From Pseudomonas alkylphenolica (GTDB lineage Bacteria > Pseudomonadota > Gammaproteobacteria > Pseudomonadales > Pseudomonadaceae): DNA of 64,000 nt. The stretch spans positions 436,933 to 500,932 of the forward strand of contig NZ_QJRG01000048.1 in the NCBI RefSeq assembly GCF_004025535.1. Reading direction: 5' to 3'. This document shows positions 1-7,131 of the stretch, in pieces; position 1 is the first letter of the stretch; each line of letters starts with the position of its first letter. Below the pieces are notes generated by a model that worked only from the letters and a program-made list of their open reading frames with translations, had not been told where the DNA came from and made no database searches. The translations under genes and the position numbers were made by a program.

Positions 1-1187
1 CATTCCAGGCGTTGTGGCGGCTCGTCGAGGTCGAGCACTTGCGCCAGCGCCTCGAAGCGCGACGCCATGTGCTGACGGTTGGCCAGGCGCGCCATCAGCG
101 CCTGCTCGGCGTTGGTCACCGCCAGTTGCTGCCAGCGCGCCCGCGTACCGCGCACCCGATGGCTGATGGTCAGTTCACGGCCACGCAAGGATTCGATCGC
201 GGCGGTGATGGCGGCAAAGTCTTCGTGCACCACGTTGACGATCAGTTCGCTCGGCAGATCGCGCTCGGCATTGCCGATGTAGTACTGGGACAGGAACGCG
301 GCCATGACTTCGGCCACCTCTTCCTCAATCCCGACCTGGGGAAAGAAGTTCTTGCTGCCCAGCACCCGCCCGCCGCGCACACTGATCAAGTGAACGCAGG
401 CGCCACCGGGGTTGGTGAACGCGGCGACGACATCAACGTCACCCGTGCCGCCCTCCATGCTCTGCTGGTCCTGCACCCGGCGCAGCAGGGCGATCTGGTC
501 GCGCAGCTCGGCAGCCTTCTCGAATGCCAGGGCCTGGGCGGCCTGCTCCATCTCGGCGTTCAGCTCGTTGGTCAGTTGATGGCTGCGCCCTTCCAGGAAC
601 ATCACCGAGTGACGCACGTCCACGGCATATTCTTCCGGCTCGACCAAGCCCACGCACGGCGCCTTGCAACGTTTGATCTGGTATTGCAGGCACGGACGGG
701 TGCGGTTGTTGTAGTAGCTGTCTTCGCACTGGCGGACAAAAAAGGTCTTTTGCAGCAGGCTCAGGCTTTCGCGTATGGCGCCCGCACTGGGATAAGGCCC
801 GAAGTACTTGCCCTTCTGCTTTTTCGCCCCGCGATGAATCCCCAGCCGTGGGAACGGACCATCGGAAAGAAACACATAAGGGTATGACTTATCGTCACGC
901 AGCAGGATGTTGTAGGGCGGTCGCCATTCCTTGATCAGCGTCTGCTCTAGTAGCAGCGCTTCGGTCTCGTTGGCGGTGATCGTGGTCTCGACCTGGGCGA
1001 TGCGTGCCACCAGGGCAGCCGTCTTCGGCGCCAGGCCGGTTTTGCGAAAATAGCTGGCGAGACGCTTCTTCAGGTTCTTCGCTTTGCCGACATACAGCAG
1101 CCGGGCGTCACCGTCGAACATCCGGTAGACGCCAGGGCGACCGCTGCAGGTCGCCAGGAAGGCACTTGGATCGAACACTGGGGTCAT
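1..1187 (-). CDS. uvrC: UvrABC excinuclease subunit C, N-terminal part (runs off the left edge)
   Basis: UvrC makes the 3' and 5' incisions in nucleotide excision repair together with UvrB. Translating the minus strand from an ATG at 1187 gives MTPVFDPSAFLATCSGRPGV, followed by the GIY-YIG nuclease segment (GVYRM, LLYVGKAKNL), then the Cys-rich RTRPCLQYQIKRCKAPC region and the UVR (UvrB-binding) motif around residues 200-235. About 395 codons are present; the C-terminal RNase H-like nuclease and HhH domains lie outside the window. The start lies only 4 nt after the gacA stop, the classic gacA-uvrC bicistronic arrangement of pseudomonads. No frame damage was seen. Identification is certain. 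Confidence 0.96.
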   Translation of the reverse strand, partial: MTPVFDPSAFLATCSGRPGVYRMFDGDARLLYVGKAKNLKKRLASYFRKTGLAPKTAALVARIAQVETTITANETEALLLEQTLIKEWRPPYNILLRDDKSYPYVFLSDGPFPRLGIHRGAKKQKGKYFGPYPSAGAIRESLSLLQKTFFVRQCEDSYYNNRTRPCLQYQIKRCKAPCVGLVEPEEYAVDVRHSVMFLEGRSHQLTNELNAEMEQAAQALAFEKAAELRDQIALLRRVQDQQSMEGGTGDVDVVAAFTNPGGACVHLISVRGGRVLGSKNFFPQVGIEEEVAEVMAAFLSQYYIGNAERDLPSELIVNVVHEDFAAITAAIESLRGRELTISHRVRGTRARWQQLAVTNAEQALMARLANRQHMASRFEALAQVLDLDEPPQRLE

Positions 1188-1191
1188 GATT

Positions 1192-1830
1192 TCAGAGACT
1201 GGCGTCAACCATGCCGTGGCGGACAGCCAGCAGCGTCAGTTCGACGTCGCTGGTAACCGAGAGTTTTTCGAATATCCGATACCGGTAAGTATTGACCGTT
1301 TTCGGCGACAGGCACAGCTTGTCAGAAATGATCTGCACTTTCTGGCAACCGACAATCATCAGGGCGATCTGGATTTCCCGCTCCGACAGCGCATCGAACG
1401 GCGAGCCTTGCGGCTGGAAAGGCTTGAGGGCCAGTTGTTGAGCGATCTGCGGGCTGATGTAACGCTGCCCGGCAAACACCAGGCGAATGGCCTGGACCAT
1501 TTCATCCAGGCCAGCGCCCTTGGTCAGGTAGCCCGCCGCACCGGCCTGCAGCAAGCGGGTGGGGAACGGGTCTTCTTCACAGACGGTCACCGCCACCACT
1601 TTCACGTCGGGATGGCTGCGCAACAGCTTGCGCGTGGCCTCAAGGCCACCGATACCGGGCATTTTCACGTCCATCAGGACTACGTCGGGCTTGAGCTCCC
1701 GCGCCACCTTCAAGGAAGCCTCGCCAGAGTCGGCCTCGCCCACTACCTGCAAACCGTCGATATCGGCCAGCATGCGGGTGATGCCCGTACGCACCAGATC
1801 GTGGTCATCGACCACCAGTACCCTAATCAA
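1192..1830 (-). CDS. gacA: Response regulator GacA (UvrY), NarL/LuxR family
   Basis: GacA is the DNA-binding half of the GacS/GacA two-component system. It activates small RNAs that titrate RsmA/CsrA, and so controls secretion, biofilm matrix and secondary metabolism. The 213-residue product has an N-terminal receiver (VDDHD acidic cluster, phospho-acceptor Asp in VLMDVKMPG, Lys in LTKGAG) and a C-terminal LuxR helix-turn-helix (LSEREIQIALM, SPKTVNTYRYRIFEKL). I chose the TTG at 1830 (LIRVLVVDDHD) over the longer frame from 1878. It has a GAGGTG ribosome site about 8 nt upstream, and GacA proteins begin at this position. Its place beside an exopolysaccharide operon is notable, because Gac/Rsm commonly controls such operons after transcription. 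Confidence 0.96.
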   Translation of the reverse strand: MIRVLVVDDHDLVRTGITRMLADIDGLQVVGEADSGEASLKVARELKPDVVLMDVKMPGIGGLEATRKLLRSHPDVKVVAVTVCEEDPFPTRLLQAGAAGYLTKGAGLDEMVQAIRLVFAGQRYISPQIAQQLALKPFQPQGSPFDALSEREIQIALMIVGCQKVQIISDKLCLSPKTVNTYRYRIFEKLSVTSDVELTLLAVRHGMVDASL

Positions 1831-1911
1831 GCAGACACCTCGCACCACGGCGACAATTGGATCCCGCCACCTTAGCAAAAAACCACACGCCAGAGCTAAC
1901 GGAACACGCCA

Positions 1912-2316
1912 TCACAACGACGCCGACTTGTGCTTGCCCGCCACACTGCCGAAAACCATCGCTGGCGTGCCGGGCATCTTCGTACACGCCCGTGGTAGAG
2001 CCGCGGCGAGGCTGGCGAGCAATTGCCGGACCGCAGCCTGATCCTGCGCCGCCAACTGGCGAAAGCAATCCAGCAAGCCATCTTCCTCCGGGCTAACGCT
2101 GCCAGGGTGTACCGGAGTACGAATTCCGTTCAATACATACAGCGCATCCACCCCACGGGCGGCGACTGCGGCCAGATAATCCGCCTTGGGCGTGCGCTCG
2201 CCGCTTTCGTACTTGCCCTGGGCATTAGGCTCGACACCGCCAATGTCACCAAACACGCGCTGGGTCAGGCCCAGTCGCTCTCGCTCTTCCCGTAGCCGGG
2301 CGCCGATTCCGTTCAT
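1912..2316 (-). CDS. XRE (Cro/CI)-family transcriptional regulator
   Basis: A small helix-turn-helix DNA-binding protein of about 134 residues. The N-terminal HTH is visible as ARLREERERLGLTQ, followed by GGVEPNAQGKYESGERTPKA (the recognition helix contains the usual Y-E-x-G-E-R-x-P signature) and then DYLAAVAARGVDALYVL. This resembles the phage-repressor-like regulators found next to gacA in P. putida. The C-terminal half is an uncharacterised helical tail. I chose the ATG at 2316 (MNGIGARLREER), with AAGGA about 12 nt upstream; a start at 2343 is possible but has a weak ribosome site. The gene is transcribed away from the polysaccharide operon, so the two share the long AT-rich gap, and this protein could bind there (inference). 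Confidence 0.85.
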   Translation of the reverse strand: MNGIGARLREERERLGLTQRVFGDIGGVEPNAQGKYESGERTPKADYLAAVAARGVDALYVLNGIRTPVHPGSVSPEEDGLLDCFRQLAAQDQAAVRQLLASLAAALPRACTKMPGTPAMVFGSVAGKHKSASL

Positions 2317-2640
2317 TGCTGTGCAAATTCCTTGAGACATCATCCATCTGCGTCAACCACCCGAGCTCGCAGCCCGGGCCCCTGCCCGGTCACTATGCAC
2401 AAGAACGGGAAGGCTGCACAAGCCGCTACGTGGCATGACGTGTCTGTAGTTGTCCGCACAAGAAGCTGGCCTGCACCCTCCAGGCCCCAGGCAAAAAGAT
2501 GGCATTTCAACATCACTGAATATTCTTAATTGCGGCGGCAAAAACACCATCTAACATAATTAAAGAAAATTCCAGGCCAAGTAGAGAACAAATCAGAAAT
2601 CATTCAGCGCGCCTGCAAAAACAGCCAAAATCCAAATTTT

Positions 2641-2662
2641 TGGCGCCATAATGATGGCGTCA
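2641..2662. repeat. Palindrome in the operon upstream region (possible operator)
   Basis: TGGCGCCAT-AATG-ATGGCGTCA: two 9-bp arms around a 4-bp spacer, with one mismatch. It lies about 20-35 bp upstream of the TTGACA/GAACTT cluster, where an activator would sit. The protein that binds is unknown. Confidence 0.45.
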
Positions 2663-2678
2663 AGCGGTCGACTGTTTT

Positions 2679-2722
2679 TTGACATAGAACTTATTGACAA
2701 CTTTATCTAATTGATTTTTAAG
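2679..2722 (+). promoter_or_regulatory. Candidate promoter region of the alginate-like operon
   Basis: TTGACA occurs at 2679-2684 and again at 2694-2699. Between them is GAACTT (2687-2692), which equals the -35 consensus of the AlgU/sigma-22 factor that drives canonical algD. With a 17-nt spacer the -10 would be ATTGA (2710-2714), a 3/5 match to TCTGA. The sigma-70 alternatives also have poor -10 boxes. The region is a plausible promoter but the sigma factor is not decided by sequence. Confidence 0.25.
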
Positions 2723-2941
2723 GGTTTTTTAAACTTAACAAGCAATTATCAAGTTAATTTTAATCAACTACACAAGAGTGCTTGCCGAACTAAAAACAAC
2801 TCCCTTAGGATAAAAACAAGACAACGAACAACACGACCATCGCCTGATCAAAGCGCGATTAGTTTATGCGTGCTCGTCGCGTCGACATCACCGATAAATG
2901 GAGTAGCCGGCTCAGTAATGCTGTGTCCGGCAGAGGGAACT

Positions 2942-4249
2942 ATGAATATCAGTATTTTTGGACTGGGCTATGTGGGCGCCGTGTGCGCCGGTTGCTTGTC
3001 TGCACGTGGCCACCAGGTGCTGGGGGTCGATATCTCTCAAGCCAAGATCGACATGATCAACCAGGGCAAGTCGCCCATCGTCGAACCGGGGCTTGAACAA
3101 CTGCTGCTCGACGGCGTCAATCATGGTCGCCTGCGCGGCACCACCGATGTCCAGGCGGCAGTACTGGCCACCGAGATGTCCTTGCTGTGCGTAGGCACCC
3201 CGAGCAAGAAGAACGGCGACCTCGACCTGGTCTACATGGAAGCGGTGTGCCAGCAAATCGGTGAAGCCCTGCGTGACAAGGGCAGCCGTCACACCATCGT
3301 GGTGCGCAGCACCGTGCTGCCAGGCACAGCCAAGAATGTGGTCATCCCGCTGCTGGAGCAAGCTTCCGGCAAGCGTGCCGGGATCGACTTCGGCGTGGCG
3401 GTGAACCCTGAGTTCCTGCGTGAAAGCACTGCCATCCAGGACTACGACTTCCCGGCCATGACCGTGATCGGCGAGCTTGACCAACAGTCCGGCGACCTGC
3501 TCGAGTCGCTGTACAAAGGCCTTGATGCCCCGGTGATCCGCAAGTCGATCGAAGTCGCCGAAATGATCAAGTACACCTGCAACGTCTGGCACGCGACCAA
3601 GGTCAGCTTCGCCAACGAGATCGGCAACATCGCCAAGGCCTCCGGCGTCGATGGCCGCGAAGTCATGGATGTGGTCTGCCAGGACTACAAACTCAACCTG
3701 TCGCGCTACTACCTGCGCCCGGGCTTCGCCTTTGGCGGCTCGTGCCTGCCCAAGGATGTGCGCGCCCTCACCTACCGCGCCGGTCAGCTGGACGTCGAGC
3801 ATCCGTTGCTGGCCTCGATCATGGACAGCAACCGTAACCAGGTGCGCAATGCCTTCGACCTGATCGCACGCCAGGACAAACGCCGTATCGCCTTGCTGGG
3901 CCTGAGCTTCAAGGCCGGCACCGACGATCTGCGCGAAAGCCCGTTGGTGGAGCTGGCCGAGATGCTGATCGGCAAAGGCTTCGAGTTGAGCATCTACGAC
4001 AGCAACGTCGAATACGCCCGCGTTTTCGGTGCCAACCGCGACTACATCGAATCGAAGATCCCGCACGTGTCGTCCTTGCTGTGCAGCGACCTTGAGCAAG
4101 TGATCCGTGACGCCGACGTGATTGTCCTGGGCAACAGCGACGAGCGTTTCGCCCAGGCGCTGGAAGCCTCAGGCGACAAACAGGTCATTGACCTGGTCGG
4201 CTTCATGCCGCACGGCAGCACCACCCACCAACAGGGTATCTGCTGGTAA
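2942..4249 (+). CDS. algD: GDP-mannose 6-dehydrogenase (AlgD-type), first gene of the alginate-like operon
   Basis: Oxidises GDP-mannose to GDP-mannuronate with two NAD+, the committed step to polymannuronate. The 435-residue length equals the family norm. The N-terminal Rossmann motif is GLGYVG (residues 7-12), and the catalytic Cys268 lies in GFAFGGSCLPKD. The C-terminal UDP/GDP-binding domain (LGLSFKAGTDDLRESP) is intact. I chose the ATG at 2942, preceded by AGAGGG, over in-frame codons back to 2711. Those upstream codons encode low-complexity residues unlike the family and cross the AT-rich leader. It is followed by a 156-nt gap holding a long inverted repeat before alg8. This is probably the gene called epmD in P. 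alkylphenolica (recalled, not checked). Confidence 0.93.
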   Translation: MNISIFGLGYVGAVCAGCLSARGHQVLGVDISQAKIDMINQGKSPIVEPGLEQLLLDGVNHGRLRGTTDVQAAVLATEMSLLCVGTPSKKNGDLDLVYMEAVCQQIGEALRDKGSRHTIVVRSTVLPGTAKNVVIPLLEQASGKRAGIDFGVAVNPEFLRESTAIQDYDFPAMTVIGELDQQSGDLLESLYKGLDAPVIRKSIEVAEMIKYTCNVWHATKVSFANEIGNIAKASGVDGREVMDVVCQDYKLNLSRYYLRPGFAFGGSCLPKDVRALTYRAGQLDVEHPLLASIMDSNRNQVRNAFDLIARQDKRRIALLGLSFKAGTDDLRESPLVELAEMLIGKGFELSIYDSNVEYARVFGANRDYIESKIPHVSSLLCSDLEQVIRDADVIVLGNSDERFAQALEASGDKQVIDLVGFMPHGSTTHQQGICW

Positions 4250-4290
4250 CGCCAACGGTTGCACAGAGCACAACCAGCACGCATCCCAAG

Positions 4291-4379
4291 CCTGCGCCTG
4301 AGCGAATAGACCACTTGCCATCGCCTGCCTGCCGCCCTGCGGCCGGGCTCGGTGAGTGCGCTTTTCGCTCAGGCGCGGG
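4291..4379 (+). repeat. Long inverted repeat between algD and alg8 (possible RNA control element)
   Basis: GCGCCTGAGCGAA at 4294-4306 is the exact reverse complement of TTCGCTCAGGCGC at 4364-4376, a 13-bp perfect stem. It extends to 16 positions with one G-U (CCT.../...GGG, 4291 and 4379). The roughly 57-nt interior holds a second small stem, GCCGC-CCT-GCGGC (4331-4343). No U-run follows, so it is not a simple intrinsic terminator. The alg8 ATG is 27 nt after the repeat. A role in attenuation, mRNA processing or differential expression of algD against the synthase genes is inference. Confidence 0.6.
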
Positions 4380-4405
4380 TGCCTGGTCAACGGAGCACGC
4401 GTTAG

Positions 4406-5929
4406 ATGGAACGTCAGCAACAACCGCCTTCAGGCGCACGACGGGCAGCCGCCAGTTTCTGCGCCTGGGCCTGCCTGTTCGGCCTGATTGCCCTGGCCTC
4501 GGAAATGATCGCCCCGGCGTATCTGGACCCGAGCCACCACAGCTTCATCTTCATCATCGGCACTTTGGGCATGTGGCGCTATGGCAATGCCATCGTCCAC
4601 TTCACGCGCGGCATGTACTTTCTGCACTGGAAGTTCCCGCGCATGCGCAAGGCCGTCGAACGCATGGGCGATGCCGCCTTGCCGTCGCACATGTTCATGG
4701 TGGTGACCAGCTTTCGCATCCCCACCCACACCACCTTCAAGGTCTACCAGTCGGTTTTCCAGGAGGTGCAGCGGCTCAAGGTGCCGTGCACGGTGATTGC
4801 CTCGATCGTGGAAAAGGGCGACGAGCAGTTCATCAAAGAGATCATGCGCAACGAAGTCAGCGGTCGCGATGACATCAAGCTGGTCATCGTACGTGCCCGG
4901 GGTACCGGCAAGCGTGACGGCCTGGCCCATGCCTTTCGTGCCCTGTCGCGGCAGATGCCGATGGACAACGCCGTGGTCGGCGTTGTCGACGGCGACACCA
5001 TGATGCTGCCTGGCTGCGTCGAGCGCGCGGTCAAGCTGTTTGCCTACCTGCCCAAGGTCGGCGGCCTGACCACCAACGAGTTCTGCGAAGTCGAAGGCAG
5101 CAGCCTGATGCGCCAGTGGCACTCGATGCGCTTCGTGCAGCGGCACATCAACATGTGTTCGATGGCGTTGTCGCACCGGGTATTGACCCTGACCGGGCGG
5201 CTGTCGTTCTTTCGCGCCAGTGTCATGACCGACCCGGACTTTATCCGCGACGTCGAAGCCGACTTTCTCGAGCACTGGCGCCTGGGCCGCTTCCAGTTCC
5301 TTACCGGCGACGACAAATCATCCTGGCTAAGCCTGATGCGCGCCGGCTGGGACACCTTCTACGTGCCCGACAGCAACACCCTGACCGTCGAGCATCCGCC
5401 AGACAACAGCTTCTGGCGCGCCACCCGCCAGTTGATGTTTCGCTGGTACGGCAACTCCCTGCGCCAGAACTTTCGGGCCACTGCCCTGCTCGGCCGTGCG
5501 CGCCTGGGCCTGTTCACCCTGTATGTGCTGCTCGACCAGCGCGTGTCGATGTGGACCTGCCTGATGGGCCTGACCGCCTCGGTGGTGGCCGGCCTGGTGT
5601 TCGGCATCCAGTACCTGCTGGTGTACCTGTTCTGGGTGCTGCTGTCGCGCAGCATTGTCACCGTGCTGTTTCTGTTCGCCGGCCACCCGGTGAGCCCGGT
5701 GTACCCGTTCGTTCTTTATTACAACCAGATAGTCGGTTCGGTGATGAAAATCTATGCGCTGTTCCACATGGACCAACAGCGCTGGACCCGACAAAAAACA
5801 ACGTTAAGCAACGGTAGCGTCGACTTCGATGCCGCCCTGAACCGCTGGTCCTCCAAAGCGATGCTGTTTTCGTCCATCGCGATCTTCTTCGGGGTCATCT
5901 CGGTTCTTCTCGAACTCACGCAACGTTAA
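4406..5929 (+). CDS. alg8: Polymannuronate synthase catalytic subunit, Alg8-like family 2 glycosyltransferase
   Basis: An inner-membrane processive glycosyltransferase that polymerises GDP-mannuronate and extrudes the chain. The 507-residue product (canonical Alg8 is about 494) has hydrophobic segments at roughly residues 15-35 and 45-60, then the GT2 domain with the metal/nucleotide motif VVDGDTMM (Asp195/Asp197). Later come FLTGDDKSSW in the acceptor-base position and FRWYGN in the QxxRW-like position. Several C-terminal membrane helices follow (about 365-505). ATG 4406 is the only sensible start, with GGAG about 14 nt upstream. It ends 15 nt before alg44, its obligatory c-di-GMP-sensing partner. 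Confidence 0.92.
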   Translation: MERQQQPPSGARRAAASFCAWACLFGLIALASEMIAPAYLDPSHHSFIFIIGTLGMWRYGNAIVHFTRGMYFLHWKFPRMRKAVERMGDAALPSHMFMVVTSFRIPTHTTFKVYQSVFQEVQRLKVPCTVIASIVEKGDEQFIKEIMRNEVSGRDDIKLVIVRARGTGKRDGLAHAFRALSRQMPMDNAVVGVVDGDTMMLPGCVERAVKLFAYLPKVGGLTTNEFCEVEGSSLMRQWHSMRFVQRHINMCSMALSHRVLTLTGRLSFFRASVMTDPDFIRDVEADFLEHWRLGRFQFLTGDDKSSWLSLMRAGWDTFYVPDSNTLTVEHPPDNSFWRATRQLMFRWYGNSLRQNFRATALLGRARLGLFTLYVLLDQRVSMWTCLMGLTASVVAGLVFGIQYLLVYLFWVLLSRSIVTVLFLFAGHPVSPVYPFVLYYNQIVGSVMKIYALFHMDQQRWTRQKTTLSNGSVDFDAALNRWSSKAMLFSSIAIFFGVISVLLELTQR

Positions 5930-5944
5930 GGAAAGGCGCCTGCC

Positions 5945-7111
5945 ATGAGTAGCTCAAGTACACCCGTAATCCCCGGCAAAAAAGCCGCAGCCAACGTCGT
6001 CCATGAAGCGATCGACGAGCGCCAGTATGTACGCACCCGGATCAACGCCCACGTGACCCTGACCGCAGCAGGTCAGCCCACGGTCGAAACCAGCCTGCAA
6101 GACATCTCCCTGGGCGGCATCGGCCTGCGCCACGACAAGCCGTTGACCATTGGCAGCCTGTACAACGCCTCGATCCGCCTGCGCCTGAACCAGGTCGACC
6201 TGAGCCTGGAAGGCAAGGTGCGGATCGTGTCGCAGCGTGGTGAAGAAGTCGGCGCGCAGTTCATCGACCTGGATGCGCAAAAGCGGGACATTTTGCGCTA
6301 CATCATCAGTGCCTACCTGTCGGGCGAAATTGCCGACATCAATGGCCTGTTCAACGTGATGCAGCGCGAAAACTACATCAAGGAGCGCAAGCAGCAGCAC
6401 GCCAGCGCACGCAGCAGTGGCGACCGCTTCAAGGCCGTGGCCGGCACACTGCTGTACACCGCGGCAGGTCTGGCCGCCCTCGGCTTTGTCGCCTACAAGA
6501 GCTACCAGCTGTTCTTCCGCATTCCGGCCGTACAAGCCCAGGTCTCGGCCAATGCCCAGATCATCAGCATGCCCGACAACGGCTACGTGAAGTACCTGCT
6601 GCAACCGGGTCAGAACGAGGTGAAAGCCGGCCAACCACTGGCCAGCATCTCCACCCAACTGGCCACCAGCTTCACCAGCCCGGCAGACATCAAAGCCGTG
6701 GCCGACCTGTCGCCCGGCGATCTGCAGACCCTGCTCGGACGCGCAACCATCGAGACGGTGATCAACAGCCCGTGCGACTGCGAAGTCTACTTCCCCGGCA
6801 AGCCACTGGACGGCTATGGCTACAAACAAGCGCCACTGATGCATTTGCTGCCGCGCGACGAGGGTCTGTTCGTCACCGCCAATGTCCCCTTCGACAAACT
6901 GGCGGACATTTCCCGGGTGACCTCGGTCGACCTCAAGGTGTTCGGCCTGGACGAGCACTTCACCGGCAAAGTCGTCGACTCCCACGTCGATGAGGCCAAC
7001 AAGAACCTGGCCCTGACCATTGCCCCGGACACCCCGCTGCCACGTCAGGCCTACCAGAAGCCGGTCGCGGTTGACCTGTTCCTGGGCTTGCCGTTCACGG
7101 CATCGCGCTGA
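5945..7111 (+). CDS. alg44: Alg44-like PilZ co-polymerase (c-di-GMP receptor)
   Basis: Binds c-di-GMP through an N-terminal cytoplasmic PilZ domain and switches on the Alg8-type synthase; the periplasmic part probably helps bridge to the export complex. The 388-residue product keeps both PilZ signatures: R26-QYV-R30 (RxxxR) and D53-I-S55-LGG (DxSxxG). One membrane helix follows at about 155-185 (GTLLYTAAGLAALGFVAYKS), then a membrane-fusion-protein-like periplasmic domain with a lipoyl/HlyD-like segment (ISMPDNGYVKYLLQPGQNEV). AAGG precedes ATG 5945. Intact ligand residues imply that polymer output is c-di-GMP dependent. Confidence 0.92.
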   Translation: MSSSSTPVIPGKKAAANVVHEAIDERQYVRTRINAHVTLTAAGQPTVETSLQDISLGGIGLRHDKPLTIGSLYNASIRLRLNQVDLSLEGKVRIVSQRGEEVGAQFIDLDAQKRDILRYIISAYLSGEIADINGLFNVMQRENYIKERKQQHASARSSGDRFKAVAGTLLYTAAGLAALGFVAYKSYQLFFRIPAVQAQVSANAQIISMPDNGYVKYLLQPGQNEVKAGQPLASISTQLATSFTSPADIKAVADLSPGDLQTLLGRATIETVINSPCDCEVYFPGKPLDGYGYKQAPLMHLLPRDEGLFVTANVPFDKLADISRVTSVDLKVFGLDEHFTGKVVDSHVDEANKNLALTIAPDTPLPRQAYQKPVAVDLFLGLPFTASR

Positions 7112-7131
7112 GCACCAAGGAAGGAATGGCT

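Larger units (their letters stand above)
2317..2941. promoter_or_regulatory. 625-bp non-coding gap upstream of the alginate-like operon
   Basis: No convincing gene is present. From about 2520 to 2850 the sequence is strikingly AT-rich (runs such as AATTAAAGAAAATT, TTTTTAAGGGTTTTTT, TTAATTTTAATCAA) compared with the GC-rich coding DNA on both sides. It holds a 9-bp imperfect palindrome (2641-2662), two TTGACA hexamers (2679-2684 and 2694-2699) and a GAACTT (2687-2692). A transcript starting near 2715 would have a leader of roughly 220 nt. That leader contains two A-N-GGA type motifs (AGGA at 2817-2820, ATGGA at 2898-2902), of the kind RsmA/CsrA binds. AT-rich promoter DNA of this kind in pseudomonads is often bound by MvaT-type silencers (inference). 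Confidence 0.6.

Noticed and set aside
2344..2550. Small open frames in the gap after the XRE gene
   Set aside because: Frames of about 65 codons on both strands with no ribosome site and no recognisable features; chance frames.
2687..2714. A true AlgU (sigma-22) promoter
   Set aside because: The -35 GAACTT is perfect but the only TCTAA is 13 nt away, and the correctly spaced element (ATTGA) matches only 3 of 5. Kept only as a low-confidence candidate.
2711..2941. N-terminal extension of algD by 77 codons
   Set aside because: It crosses the AT-rich leader, has no homology to the family, and the ATG at 2942 has a good ribosome site and gives the standard protein length.
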